This document shows, in pieces, positions 28,380-36,553 of a stretch of 64,000 nucleotides of DNA. The position numbers were made by a program, and so were the translations under genes. The first letter of the stretch is position 1. Every line of letters begins with the position of its first letter. The DNA lies in the NCBI RefSeq assembly GCF_000238335.3, contig NZ_AHCB03000005.1, positions 1,364,001-1,428,000 of the forward strand, read 5' to 3'. The notes under the pieces were generated by a model. It did not search any database, was not told the DNA's origin, and saw only the letters and a program-made list of their open reading frames with translations. Source of the DNA: Pseudoalteromonas marina. Its GTDB lineage: Bacteria; Pseudomonadota; Gammaproteobacteria; Enterobacterales; Alteromonadaceae.

Positions 28380-28415
28380 ATAGTACTTGCGCTGTGACAT
28401 AGTTTGACACAGAAT

Positions 28416-28456
28416 AACACTATTGCAATGACATAGTGTGTCATTGCAATAGTGTT
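28416..28456. repeat. Perfect 18-bp inverted repeat between bioD and htpX
   Basis: AACACTATTGCAATGACA (28416-28433), five-base loop, then its exact complement (28439-28456). There is no T run after either arm, so it is not a classical terminator. The octamer TGACATAG occurs in the left arm region and again 20 bp upstream. It lies 64 bp before the htpX ATG and may be an operator, an mRNA-stability hairpin or a Rho-assisted end for the bio operon. Confidence 0.8.
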
Positions 28457-28519
28457 GCTTACAGCCGATCAAATTTTAGTAAATCGCTCAGCAATGAATG
28501 TTATTTTTGGAGAACGCGA

Positions 28520-29383
28520 ATGAAACGTGTATTTTTGTTTTTATTAACTAACCTTGCGGTTATGTTGGTATTAGGTGTGGTGCTTTCAATTATAATGAGC
28601 GCGCTGGGCTTAAGCCATCGTAGCCTAGGTGGTATATTACTTATTGCGGCCGTATTTGGTTTTGGTGGGTCGTTTATTTCACTTTATATGTCTAAATGGA
28701 TTGCTAAAAAATCAACGGGTGCGCAGGTTATTACTCAGCCAAGTAACCAAACCGAACAATGGCTTGTAAACACTGTGGCAGTACAAGCTAAAAAAGCAGG
28801 CATTGCAATGCCTGAAGTGGCAATTTACGACAGCCCTGAAATGAATGCCTTTGCAACAGGCCCAAGTAAAAACAATTCACTAGTTGCTGTAAGTACAGGC
28901 TTAATGCAAAGTATGACCCAAGATCAAGCCGAAGCAGTGCTAGCTCATGAGGTGTCACACATTGCTAGTGGCGATATGGTAACGCTTACGCTTATTCAAG
29001 GTGTGGTAAATACCTTTGTTATATTTGCTGCAAAAGTGTTGGCAAATATTGTAGATAATTTTCTTAATGGCGATGAAGAAGAGGGCGGAATAAGCTGGAC
29101 CTACATTTTGTTCGATATGTTATTCCAAGTCCTGTTTGGTGTGTTGGCAAGTTTAGTTGTAGCGCACTACAGCAGACAGCGTGAATTTGCAGCCGACAGC
29201 GGTGCCGCTAAATTAGTTGGTGCAGATAAAATGCGTTCTGCTCTAGAAAGGTTAAAGCAAAACCATCCTTCACAATTGCAAGGTTCAATGATGGCATTTG
29301 GTATTGCGGGTGGTAAAAGCATGGCTGAGCTGTTTTCATCTCACCCGCCGCTTGACTCTCGAATAAGTGCACTGAGTAAGTAA
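28520..29383 (+). CDS. htpX: Membrane zinc metalloprotease HtpX
   Basis: A 287-residue M48 protease of the inner membrane, involved in turnover of damaged membrane proteins in E. coli. Two N-terminal membrane helices (about 4-25, 35-55), the zinc motif HEVSH near residue 142 with the third ligand in the [12 protein letters not shown] segment, and two further hydrophobic segments (about 160-210). The ATG at 28520 has GGAG upstream and aligns with E. coli [15 protein letters not shown]. Earlier in-frame codons run through the inverted repeat and are not coding. Confidence 0.95.
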   Translation: MKRVFLFLLTNLAVMLVLGVVLSIIMSALGLSHRSLGGILLIAAVFGFGGSFISLYMSKWIAKKSTGAQVITQPSNQTEQWLVNTVAVQAKKAGIAMPEVAIYDSPEMNAFATGPSKNNSLVAVSTGLMQSMTQDQAEAVLAHEVSHIASGDMVTLTLIQGVVNTFVIFAAKVLANIVDNFLNGDEEEGGISWTYILFDMLFQVLFGVLASLVVAHYSRQREFAADSGAAKLVGADKMRSALERLKQNHPSQLQGSMMAFGIAGGKSMAELFSSHPPLDSRISALSK

Positions 29384-29399
29384 TTTTACAATAAAATAC

Positions 29400-29425
29400 A
29401 AAAGCCAGCTTAACAGCTGGCTTTT
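29400..29425. terminator. Bidirectional terminator between htpX and gloA
   Basis: AAAAGCCAGCT-TAAC-AGCTGGCTTTT stem-loop with T run, between convergent genes. Confidence 0.88.
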
Positions 29426-29459
29426 TAGTATGTGGTAACCGTTTTATCAAGAGTTGAGA

Positions 29460-29987
29460 TTATTTACCAAAAATAATATCGGTTATGCCATCAGGTGAGA
29501 GTATTTCTATCCAGTAGCCATCAGGGTCTTTTATAAAAGCTAAGCCTTTCATTGAACCATCGTCTGGTTTTTTTACAAACTCTACATCGTATTTTGCAAA
29601 GCGCTCACTGGCTGCGTACACATCGGGTACACTAATACCAATATGGCCAAACCCTTTTGGTTCGTCGTTACCGCTGTGGTAGCCTGTAAAACTATCGTCG
29701 TTTTCTGTGCCCCAGTTGTGAGTGAGCTCTATAAGAGCAGGGCGACCAAAGACCCATTTCGCTTTTGTCTTATCATCACCTTCTGGCTGTGTTGGCTCGT
29801 AGCCTAAAAAGTACAGCGTAAACTTCATTTCAGGAAAGTCATACTTACCTAATAGCTTCATACCTAATACATTTTGATAAAATGCCAGCGACGGTTTTGG
29901 ATCTTTTATACGTAACATAGTTTGCTGCATTACATAGCCTTCAGTGGCCTGTGCAATTTGCTCTGGAGATTCGTCATACTGAGACAT
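29460..29987 (-). CDS. gloA: Lactoylglutathione lyase (glyoxalase I), eukaryote-like zinc type
   Basis: A 175-residue detoxification enzyme for methylglyoxal. The four metal ligands are readable: Gln in [12 protein letters not shown], Glu in LIELTHNWG, His in GFGHIGISV and Glu in YWIEILSP. Length and the inserted loops match the human/Pseudomonas GloA3-type enzyme rather than the 135-residue E. coli GloA. The start is set at ATG 29987 with AAGGA upstream. The frame extends 32 codons further without conserved sequence. Confidence 0.93.
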   Translation of the reverse strand: MSQYDESPEQIAQATEGYVMQQTMLRIKDPKPSLAFYQNVLGMKLLGKYDFPEMKFTLYFLGYEPTQPEGDDKTKAKWVFGRPALIELTHNWGTENDDSFTGYHSGNDEPKGFGHIGISVPDVYAASERFAKYDVEFVKKPDDGSMKGLAFIKDPDGYWIEILSPDGITDIIFGK

Positions 29988-30325
29988 GCGGTGATCCTTA
30001 ATGAAATGAATGAAAAATTTAAATAAATTTATAAAAGCAGACTTTGCATTATCATAATCAACAGCCGCAAAAAATAAAACCACCTAGCTAAATTAACAGC
30101 CAGTGAGTTAAGTATTTTATAAGCAAAAAATGGCATATTTAATTGTACTGTTTATTTGTACAGTGTTGGTGTTTTATCCCTTAACATTATTAAAAGTCGT
30201 TTTGGTGTATTTTAACAACGAGCGTTTTAAAGCCTACGTAATTATCTGTTTACATTAAAGTTATTTAGTGGAATTATTAAGCAACGTAATGTAATTTTTG
30301 CTGAAAACTAAAAAGGAGTTTAATA

Positions 30326-30544
30326 ATGAAATTATTTAGAATTAAAAATGCGAGTTATATTACTAAGAAGAATATCTCATCCACTTTTATGTTATTTATA
30401 GCCTCTGTAATTCCAGTTACTTTTGTAATTCAAAGAGAGCTTTTTATTGGCTCAATGTTAATGATAATTGTCGTGGGTGTTTATTTGTCGCTATTAACTG
30501 GTAAAGGTCTGTTTAAGTCTAAAAATAAAAGCACTGGGCTTTAA
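30326..30544 (+). CDS. Small two-helix membrane protein
   Basis: 72 residues, not recognised. Two hydrophobic segments (about 23-41 and 44-62) with a basic N-terminus and a lysine-rich tail. AAGGAG stands seven bases before the ATG, so it is probably translated. It is the first of a run of small rightward genes of unknown function. Nothing upstream (30084-30325) looks coding. Confidence 0.55.
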   Translation: MKLFRIKNASYITKKNISSTFMLFIASVIPVTFVIQRELFIGSMLMIIVVGVYLSLLTGKGLFKSKNKSTGL

Positions 30545-30643
30545 ATTGTAATCACATAACAATCCAATTATTCCGACCTCAATTCTCTGAGCTCGTTTCG
30601 TCGGCATATTGAGCCTTTATGTGCCAAGGGAGTATAGAGTTAG

Positions 30644-31054
30644 ATGTCATTTATGCATGTGGGATTCGCATGGTGGAATAGTAAAAGTAAATTCCATAAA
30701 CGAGTAATGTCTTTTTGTGGTTTTATCATTATATTTGTAATAATAATGGTTTCCTTAATAGGTAACTTTTCTGATAGCCGTGCATTCAAAATGGCTGTAA
30801 GTAAACTATCCACTAATCCTATTGTTCAGGCTAACTTTGGTCAATCCCCAGATTTTTCATTTGATTACGCAAATGGATTTAAAATTTCCGATAGTGGGGT
30901 TAAGGGTGAAGCAAACTTCGCTATCAAAATAATAGGTAATGAAAAATCAGGACTCGCATATGTTGCAATGTACAAATCTGCAGGTATCTGGAAAATCGAA
31001 GAACTAAACTTGCTCATGGATAACGAAGAACCAATTGTGCTAATTGGCATATAA
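30644..31054 (+). CDS. Coa1-like (cytochrome oxidase complex assembly protein 1 family) membrane protein
   Basis: 136 residues with one membrane helix (about 22-42) after a short aromatic/basic N-terminus, then a globular domain outside the membrane. The pattern 'AVSKLSTNPIVQANFGQ ... GFKISDSGVKGEANFAIKIIG ... AYVAMYKSAGIWKIEELNL' fits the bacterial members of the Coa1 family, where a single membrane anchor carries a small beta-rich domain. No cytochrome oxidase gene is near, so the bacterial role is unclear. Confidence 0.6.
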   Translation: MSFMHVGFAWWNSKSKFHKRVMSFCGFIIIFVIIMVSLIGNFSDSRAFKMAVSKLSTNPIVQANFGQSPDFSFDYANGFKISDSGVKGEANFAIKIIGNEKSGLAYVAMYKSAGIWKIEELNLLMDNEEPIVLIGI

Positions 31055-31116
31055 CAATCATTAGAGCAGGACAATGTTCCTCACCCGTTTTAGTGCGGTA
31101 ATTATTATGGGGTCCC

Positions 31117-31515
31117 ATGAAGATAGTTATACTTTTATTTTTTCTTTTTTCCCCTCTTGTTTTTGCAGATGATTGCTCTTTTGAATACCTACGTAATGAC
31201 TTTATTACTGAAAGTGCAGAGATTGATGCAAAACACAGTTTTCAGGCTAAAGGAGTGTCTTTTATTGCTGTCGCTAATGGTTTAGTTCCTGCTCGCCCTG
31301 GGTTTGAACATATTCAAATGACAGCATGTATTATATTGAAAACTAGATGGGATGTTTTGTGGGTTGGTGCAGACAGCGGTAATTGTTCTGCACAAATTGA
31401 GCTGGAAAAACAGGCCATTGCTTATTCACGTATTTTTAACGAGGAAATGCTGGAACTCGCTAAGCATAGTAAAACCTATAATTGTGCTAATGATTTGCAA
31501 AATTTACTTTATTAG
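31117..31515 (+). CDS. Secreted small cysteine-containing protein, unknown
   Basis: 132 residues with a signal peptide cleaved near VFA-DD (residue 18). Four cysteines are left in the mature chain, enough for two disulfides in the periplasm or outside. The middle (SFIAVANGLVPARPGFEHIQ) is hydrophobic-aromatic. I recognise no family. GGGG lies seven bases before the ATG. It may be co-transcribed with the Coa1-like gene 62 bp upstream. Confidence 0.55.
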   Translation: MKIVILLFFLFSPLVFADDCSFEYLRNDFITESAEIDAKHSFQAKGVSFIAVANGLVPARPGFEHIQMTACIILKTRWDVLWVGADSGNCSAQIELEKQAIAYSRIFNEEMLELAKHSKTYNCANDLQNLLY

Positions 31516-31742
31516 TGCGAGTACGACTTTTTATATTCTATTAGACACGCACTCTTCAAAACAATTACAGGAAAGCAAATCACGTCATTCTGTTTACAAT
31601 AAATGTAAGCCAGCCAAAAAAGAGCAAATAAGTCATTTGCTTTAAGCCAAATATTAACTAATAAATAGTTACAAATTACAGTTGGTTTTATTAGCGTAAC
31701 TCGTTTAATTTACTGATTAAAGATTTATGTAAGAAGGATTTT

Positions 31743-32054
31743 ATGAGTAACTTATCTACAAGAGAAAAAGTAGCGTTTACGCTATGTAATAGTTTTGCTT
31801 TTTTGTTATTAATTAGCGGCATTCACGATTTTTGGATTATCGAATTTAAAGCACAAGATTTATTAATGAGTATTGGGGCATTCTTATTGCTACTCAGTTT
31901 AGCGTTAATACCGAAAATATTTTTCTTACCTTTTGCTGATATTTTTAAATCAAAAGAAACACCAACTATAGGTATTCCCAAAGTACAGCAATGGATTATG
32001 TTCTCAGGTGTATTGCTATGCGCATTTGGTTTTGCATTGAGGTTGTTTTTTTAA
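31743..32054 (+). CDS. Small membrane protein with three hydrophobic segments
   Basis: 103 residues: hydrophobic stretches at about 10-30, 37-58 and 80-101. AAGGA lies five bases before ATG. The family is not recognised. A possible weak terminator (AGCAAAT-AAGTC-ATTTGCT, 31623-31641) lies upstream, suggesting a separate transcript. Confidence 0.55.
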   Translation: MSNLSTREKVAFTLCNSFAFLLLISGIHDFWIIEFKAQDLLMSIGAFLLLLSLALIPKIFFLPFADIFKSKETPTIGIPKVQQWIMFSGVLLCAFGFALRLFF

Positions 32055-32188
32055 TAAATGTGAAACCTAAACTTACTGTATAAGTTAAAGGCTTAGTGAT
32101 TATATAAAGTTTACTGCTAGATATAATAGTATGTGCTTTAGCTTATGCTTGATTACTCGTAGTTAATTACTAAATAGAGGGTGTAGCT

Positions 32189-32560
32189 ATAAACATATTA
32201 CATGTAGATGGCGCGGCTGGTTTTAGCGTGGGTGTATTGTTATTTGCTTTATTAGAGTGGGTTTCGGTTTTATATAATCTACCTGTAAATATTGTAATTT
32301 TACTTGCCAGTGCCAATGTTATCTATGGGATTTACGCTTTAACCCTTGCTTTTTTAGTCACTAAGCCTGTTTACACAATCACTGTATTGGCAATAGCTAA
32401 CGCGGTATGGGTATGTATATGCATTTTTATTGCTTTATATTATGTACAAACAGCAAGTTTAATTGGCGTTGTGTTTATTATATTAGAAGCTGTGTTTGTG
32501 TGTATTTTGGCATATTACGAATTCAAATCTAGGTTTGTATTAACAAACGCACAATTATAA
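32189..32560 (+). CDS. Small four-helix membrane protein, apparent ATA start
   Basis: A 123-residue protein with four hydrophobic segments. The best-supported start is the ATA at 32189: GAGGG (32177-32181) is seven bases ahead, and the frame then reads an N-terminus (NILHVDGAAGFSVGVLLFAL) that has the look of a real one. The first standard codon, GTG 32228, has no Shine-Dalgarno sequence and would cut into the first helix. Either ATA is used weakly or an ATG was lost and the gene is decaying. Family not recognised. Confidence 0.5.
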   Translation: MNILHVDGAAGFSVGVLLFALLEWVSVLYNLPVNIVILLASANVIYGIYALTLAFLVTKPVYTITVLAIANAVWVCICIFIALYYVQTASLIGVVFIILEAVFVCILAYYEFKSRFVLTNAQL

Positions 32561-32578
32561 GCATTGAATAGGAATGAA

Positions 32579-33119
32579 ATGGATTTTCCAATATTAAACA
32601 CCCCACGCATTGTGCTTGACCAAGTAACAGCAGCAGATTCTATGGCCCTGTTTGAGCTTTTTTCAAACCAGTCGGTTATAAAATATTACGATTTAGAAGC
32701 TATGACTGATTTAACCCAAGCGAGCAATTTAATCACGTTATTTAATGCTCGTTTTAATGAAAACTTAGGAATACGCTGGGCTATTAGGTTAAAAAAATCT
32801 AATAAACTGATTGGTACTTGTGGGTTTAACTCATGGAATGCAAAGTGCTGTTATTGGTTATGATTTACACCCTGATTATTGGGGGAAAGGGTATGTAACA
32901 GACGCAGTAAATTGTATTGTAAAAACAGCTTTTGAAGGTAAATTACTGTGTAGCATACACCGAATACAAGCCGATACTGTTTTAGGTAATGCTGCGTCTG
33001 AGGCCGTATTATTAAAAGTGGGTTTTAAAGAAGAGGGTATAAGGCGTCAAAGTGGCTATTGGAAAAACCAATTTCACGATCTTAAATGCTTTGGGTTGTT
33101 AAAAACAGAGTACATATAA
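32579..33119 (+). pseudogene. Frameshifted GNAT acetyltransferase (RimJ/RimL type)
   Basis: The first frame (32579 to about 32840) carries NTPRIVLDQVTAADSMALFE ... RWAIRLKKSNKLIGTCGFNSW, then runs into non-homologous residues and a stop at 32861-32863. The second frame, shifted by +1, resumes with SAVIGYDLHPDYWGKGYVTDAV, the acetyl-CoA binding region, and continues to a normal end at 33119. Together they make one RimJ-like protein of about 180 residues, so a one-base insertion (or two-base loss) near 32836-32842 has broken it. AGGA precedes ATG 32579. A sequencing error is possible. Confidence 0.8.
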
Positions 33120-33318
33120 ATGTTTAGGGACCTAATAAAAGCTCAGTAAGGAACTCATATTAAGATTTTTTTTAAAGCTATCGTTATTGCTGCTTATTGT
33201 ACATTAATACGTTAGAGACTTTGTTCGTGCTCAAAAACGAGTAGCCTTTTAAAATACAGGCAGCCAACAAACTAATTTATTTTTAAGTTAAATTTAAAGG
33301 AATACAAAGGAAATTTTT

Positions 33319-33552
33319 ATGAAAGACATTAAACGTATTTGGTTTTGGTGTACGCTAGTTATGTGCCCTTTATTAATAATTTTAGGTGTAGCGACTTTTG
33401 CACAATTATTAGGGGAGTATGTGTATTCGCCTCAATATAGCTTTTCTTCGTTATCTAGCTTTCAAATTGTGTTTATGGCTGGTGGAATTTGTGCATTTTC
33501 TATATTTTTAACCACAATAAAAGAAGCCAAAATACGCTTTTTTACAAAATGA
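33319..33552 (+). CDS. Small two-helix membrane protein
   Basis: 77 residues, hydrophobic at about 9-31 and 48-67, with a basic tail. AAAGGA sits six bases before ATG. Not recognised. The 199 bp before it hold no gene that I can see. Confidence 0.5.
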   Translation: MKDIKRIWFWCTLVMCPLLIILGVATFAQLLGEYVYSPQYSFSSLSSFQIVFMAGGICAFSIFLTTIKEAKIRFFTK

Positions 33553-33660
33553 GTTGGTTAATATTAGAAATTGCGGATGTTAAGCAGACCCGGCAAAGTT
33601 AATTTGGTTTAATCCTCTTTTAAATACTTGGACTAAACGCCACTTATCATTGAGGTTATT

Positions 33661-33969
33661 ATGTTTAAAATAATAATTGGATGTGCTGTTATATTTTCAT
33701 TCGTTTGCATGTTACTCGCCGTTGCACCATTTACGCCTGCGATTTTAGGTTCATTTTTTATGTTGTTGTTTGCAGGGGCTATAGGGTACAAAGGCTACCT
33801 TCAATCAAGTTTGGTATTATTGTTAATCAATACGCTGGCGGTTATTGGCAGCCCAGCTATAAATATTGGTAACAACAATACATTACTGTTTTTACCGATT
33901 TTATTTTTAATATCATTTGGTGGTGCTTTTTTGGGGGTAAGAAAGTTAACTTGTAAACACGTTTTATAA
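33661..33969 (+). CDS. Small three-helix membrane protein
   Basis: 102 residues with three or four hydrophobic segments almost filling the chain and a short KLTCKHVL tail. A GAGG motif lies upstream of the ATG. Family not recognised. Last of the run of small rightward genes. Confidence 0.5.
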   Translation: MFKIIIGCAVIFSFVCMLLAVAPFTPAILGSFFMLLFAGAIGYKGYLQSSLVLLLINTLAVIGSPAINIGNNNTLLFLPILFLISFGGAFLGVRKLTCKHVL

Positions 33970-34073
33970 ATCGAGTTTTGCCCAACGATAATAGTTAAAC
34001 TATAAAATGAGGTAACTCTTATTTTTCTGTTTGAAGAGTTTTTAAATAATAAATTTTCACAAACAAAGACTCA

Positions 34074-34121
34074 AGAGGAAGTTCGCGTAAATATATAGCC
34101 TTACACGTTCTTACTTCCTCT
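34074..34121. repeat. Imperfect long hairpin in the convergent intergenic region
   Basis: Outer arms AGAGGAAGT (34074-34082) and ACTTCCTCT (34113-34121) pair perfectly, and an inner imperfect pairing (CGCGTAA with TTACACG) extends it. It lies between the last small gene and the thiolase terminator. Confidence 0.55.
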
Positions 34122-34143
34122 AAAAGCAAAGTGTTTTTTTGCT
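34122..34143 (-). terminator. Probable terminator of the thiolase gene
   Basis: On the minus strand AGCAAA-AAAACAC-TTTGCT followed by TTTTA. A short stem 30 bp past the thiolase stop. Confidence 0.5.
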
Positions 34144-34173
34144 CTATGTGAATACAGCTTTTTATTAAACTAA

Positions 34174-35364
34174 CTAAAGCGCTTCAAAAATGGCTGCTAT
34201 GCCTTGCCCGCCGCCAATACACATAGTAACTAGCCCATATTTACCGTTAATGCGTTTTAGTTCGTATAAGCATTTTGTTGATAAAATAGCGCCTGTTGCA
34301 CCAACTGGGTGACCTAAGGCAATGGCGCCGCCATTCGGGTTCACCTTATGTGCAGGAAAGTTTAACTCGTTTGCTACGCATAAGGCTTGCGCTGCAAAGG
34401 CCTCATTAGACTCAATTATATCAATGTCGTCGATTGTTAAGCCCGTTTTTTCAAATACTTGCTGTACAGCGGGAATAGGTCCAGTTCCCATTAATGAGGG
34501 TTCAACACCAGCACGAGAATAGCCAATAAGTCGTCCAATAGGTTGAAGCCCTTGTTCGTGGGCTTTTTGTTCAGACATAAGTACAAGCATAGCTGCGCCA
34601 TCGTTTATACCTGAAGATGTAGCAGCTGTTACTGTGCCATTTTCTTTAAAGTAGGGCTTAAGTGTGGCAAGTTTGTCAGTTGATGTGTCTGCACGAACAT
34701 GTTCATCTGTATCAAATATTTGGCTCCCTTTACGCGATTTAATTTCGATTGGCACTATTTGAGACTTAAAAAGACCTTTTTCAATTGCTTTAGCTGCTTT
34801 ATTGTGACTTTGCGCTGCGTAATTATCTTGTTCTTCGCGGCTGATTTTATATTTTTCTGCGACATTTTCTGCGGTGATCCCCATAGGATTGTTATCCCAC
34901 GGATCTTGTAATGTCGTTGTGAGCTCGTCTAACATTACGCTGTTGCCCATTTTTTGTCCCCAGCGATTACTTTGAAGTGTATAAGCCGATGTGCTCATAC
35001 TTTCTGAACCACCAGCAAGGGCTGCGTCCACATCACCCAATTGAATTTGTTGCGCTGCTTGTATTATTGCCTCTAGGCCCGAGCCACATAAGCGATTAAG
35101 TGTAACTGCATGGCTGCTGATAGGTAGCCCGGCATTTAAACCGATAACACGAGATAGGTAGGCATCTTTTGGGCCATTATGTATTACCTTACCAATTACG
35201 GATGAACCTATTTGGTTTAAGGGAATATGTGCTCTTTTAATGGCTTCTTTTGCGCAAAGTGTACCAAGCTCTGCAGGGGTAAAGTTTTTAAGGGTTCCGC
35301 CAAAACTGCCAATTGCTGTTCTTACGGCACTTAATACAACAACACCGGTGTTAGATTTTGTCAT
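34174..35364 (-). CDS. Acetyl-CoA C-acetyltransferase (thiolase)
   Basis: A 396-residue thiolase that joins or cleaves acyl-CoA with acetyl-CoA. The nucleophilic cysteine is in LNRLCGSGLEA (about residue 91), the histidine in GGAIALGHPVGATGA (about 352) and the second cysteine in VTMCIGGGQG (about 382). Overall it resembles biosynthetic/AtoB-type enzymes. Physiological direction (ketone body, branched-chain degradation or polyhydroxybutyrate) cannot be told because no pathway gene is adjacent. AGAG precedes ATG. Confidence 0.93.
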   Translation of the reverse strand: MTKSNTGVVVLSAVRTAIGSFGGTLKNFTPAELGTLCAKEAIKRAHIPLNQIGSSVIGKVIHNGPKDAYLSRVIGLNAGLPISSHAVTLNRLCGSGLEAIIQAAQQIQLGDVDAALAGGSESMSTSAYTLQSNRWGQKMGNSVMLDELTTTLQDPWDNNPMGITAENVAEKYKISREEQDNYAAQSHNKAAKAIEKGLFKSQIVPIEIKSRKGSQIFDTDEHVRADTSTDKLATLKPYFKENGTVTAATSSGINDGAAMLVLMSEQKAHEQGLQPIGRLIGYSRAGVEPSLMGTGPIPAVQQVFEKTGLTIDDIDIIESNEAFAAQALCVANELNFPAHKVNPNGGAIALGHPVGATGAILSTKCLYELKRINGKYGLVTMCIGGGQGIAAIFEAL

Positions 35365-35605
35365 TTTTTCTCTTTATTATTAATCTATTAGCGAAGTAGG
35401 GTATGCTAAAGAATTAAATTTAGCTTGTATTGGCACTTTAGCATACTAATGAGGTGGGTAAAAAAGCAAAGTTATAAATAATATATAGTGCTACCAATTT
35501 AAAGCCTACAGAAATATAGCCTTGTTTACGTGCACTTTTTATTTAATAGATTCAGGGTCTCTTTTACAGGCGATTTAAGTAAACATGAGGGCAGGTATAT
35601 TATGT

Positions 35606-35716
35606 TTTTTAGTCAATTGGATAAGTAGGTTTAGAGATTCGCAATTTGGAATACGTTGGGCGAGTGAGTTAAACGTAAAACATCGGCCTATATGTAATAT
35701 TAGCCGATGTTTATAA
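35606..35716 (+). pseudogene. Decayed fragment of a RimJ-like GNAT acetyltransferase
   Basis: Within the 390-bp gap 35365-35754, the frame ending at TAA 35714-35716 reads NWISRFRDSQFGIRWASELN followed by VKHRPICNIS. This aligns with the middle of the frameshifted acetyltransferase at 32579-33119 (LFNARFNENLGIRWAIRLKK, then SNKLIGTCG). No start, N-terminal strand or acetyl-CoA site remains, so it is a relic. The rest of the gap holds two hairpins and the thiolase promoter, nothing else I can support. Confidence 0.6.
35678..35712 (-). terminator. Hairpin, probable terminator of the leftward membrane protein gene
   Basis: AAACATCGGC / GCCGATGTTT, a 10-bp stem. On the minus strand it is followed by a short T run. 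It overlaps the tail of the acetyltransferase relic. Confidence 0.6.
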
Positions 35717-35728
35717 CCTATAAAATAT

Positions 35729-35748
35729 ATACCTTGCTTGTAAGGTAT
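35729..35748 (-). terminator. Short hairpin immediately after the gene at 35755-36357
   Basis: ATACCTT / AAGGTAT with six-base loop, then an AT-rich stretch on the minus strand. Possibly a first, weaker terminator. Confidence 0.4.
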
Positions 35749-35754
35749 TAGGCC

Positions 35755-36357
35755 TTAGTCTGCTTTGCGGTAAAGGCTTATTAAGCATATTGATAAAAGT
35801 AATGTTGCAACCATGCCAGAAGCGCCAGCAACGCCTGATGGAAGAAATCCATCACGGCCAAAAATAATTAATATAGCATTGGCAAGCATTGCAATTGCGC
35901 CTGCTAGTGCTGTAAGGCTACCAATGGCTTTGCCACCTTTAGCAATAAAAGATAGGCCAAATACAAGGGCTGCAAAGCCTAATAATAATTTAGCTGCGTA
36001 GTAAATCATAAATGATAAAGACACTACACCACCAATTAATGGCTGTGCGCCTTCTACTGCACCCGCTACTTTTCCAAATGTTGAAAATAAAGTTAGGCCA
36101 ATACTTACTTGTATAATGTTAAGAACAGCGCTAAATGTGATTGCCGACCAGCCTAGTTGAGAATTTTTTGCTTGCAGCATAGCTGCACCTGAAAATGCAA
36201 CAAGTACTGTGAACAGCACCGCTTCTAGACCCCATGCATACTGCCTTGAAAAGCTAATTCCGCCACTGTAAAGCGCTGTAAAAATAGCCTGTGTTATCGC
36301 TAACGCCAACAATAAAGATGCTGCAATTAGGGTGGTGCGTTTATTCGTAAATTCCAT
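35755..36357 (-). CDS. Multi-pass membrane protein of unknown function
   Basis: 200 residues with about six hydrophobic segments (9-29, 42-60, 70-92, 105-137, 143-166, 175-196) and a short charged N-terminus. GAGG precedes ATG. The GGISFSRQYAWGLEAVLFT segment and small-residue-rich helices recall small uncharacterised integral membrane proteins; I do not recognise a family. Transcribed alone. Confidence 0.6.
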   Translation of the reverse strand: MEFTNKRTTLIAASLLLALAITQAIFTALYSGGISFSRQYAWGLEAVLFTVLVAFSGAAMLQAKNSQLGWSAITFSAVLNIIQVSIGLTLFSTFGKVAGAVEGAQPLIGGVVSLSFMIYYAAKLLLGFAALVFGLSFIAKGGKAIGSLTALAGAIAMLANAILIIFGRDGFLPSGVAGASGMVATLLLSICLISLYRKAD

Positions 36358-36553
36358 TAAGGACCTCTTATAATTTATATCTGACGCTTTAAATGATGCA
36401 AAAGCTTTCGAACTTGCAGGTATAAGACAGGTGAAACTATTTAATAATTTCGTTTAAAATTATAAAAATATTTTGTATCAAATTGTGGCAACTAATTTAG
36501 CAATGTTATAACTAGTTAAAGTTAGTAACATTGCAAACTGCCCTAATACTAAA

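Noticed and set aside
28391..28412. CRP-like TGTGACATAGTTTGACACA upstream of htpX
   Set aside because: The right half does not fit TCACA at the correct spacing. I describe only the stronger inverted repeat next to it.
31352..31645. Overlapping 97-codon open frame inside and after the secreted cysteine protein gene
   Set aside because: It overlaps a better-supported gene in another frame, has no ribosome site and no recognisable features.
30084..34140. Integron-like cassette array (small co-directional genes; GTTAGATG before the gene at 30644; ATAACAAT after two genes)
   Set aside because: The intergenic sequences do not fold into attC-like long imperfect hairpins with paired core sites, they differ in length and sequence from each other, and no integrase is visible. 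It stays a weak possibility only.
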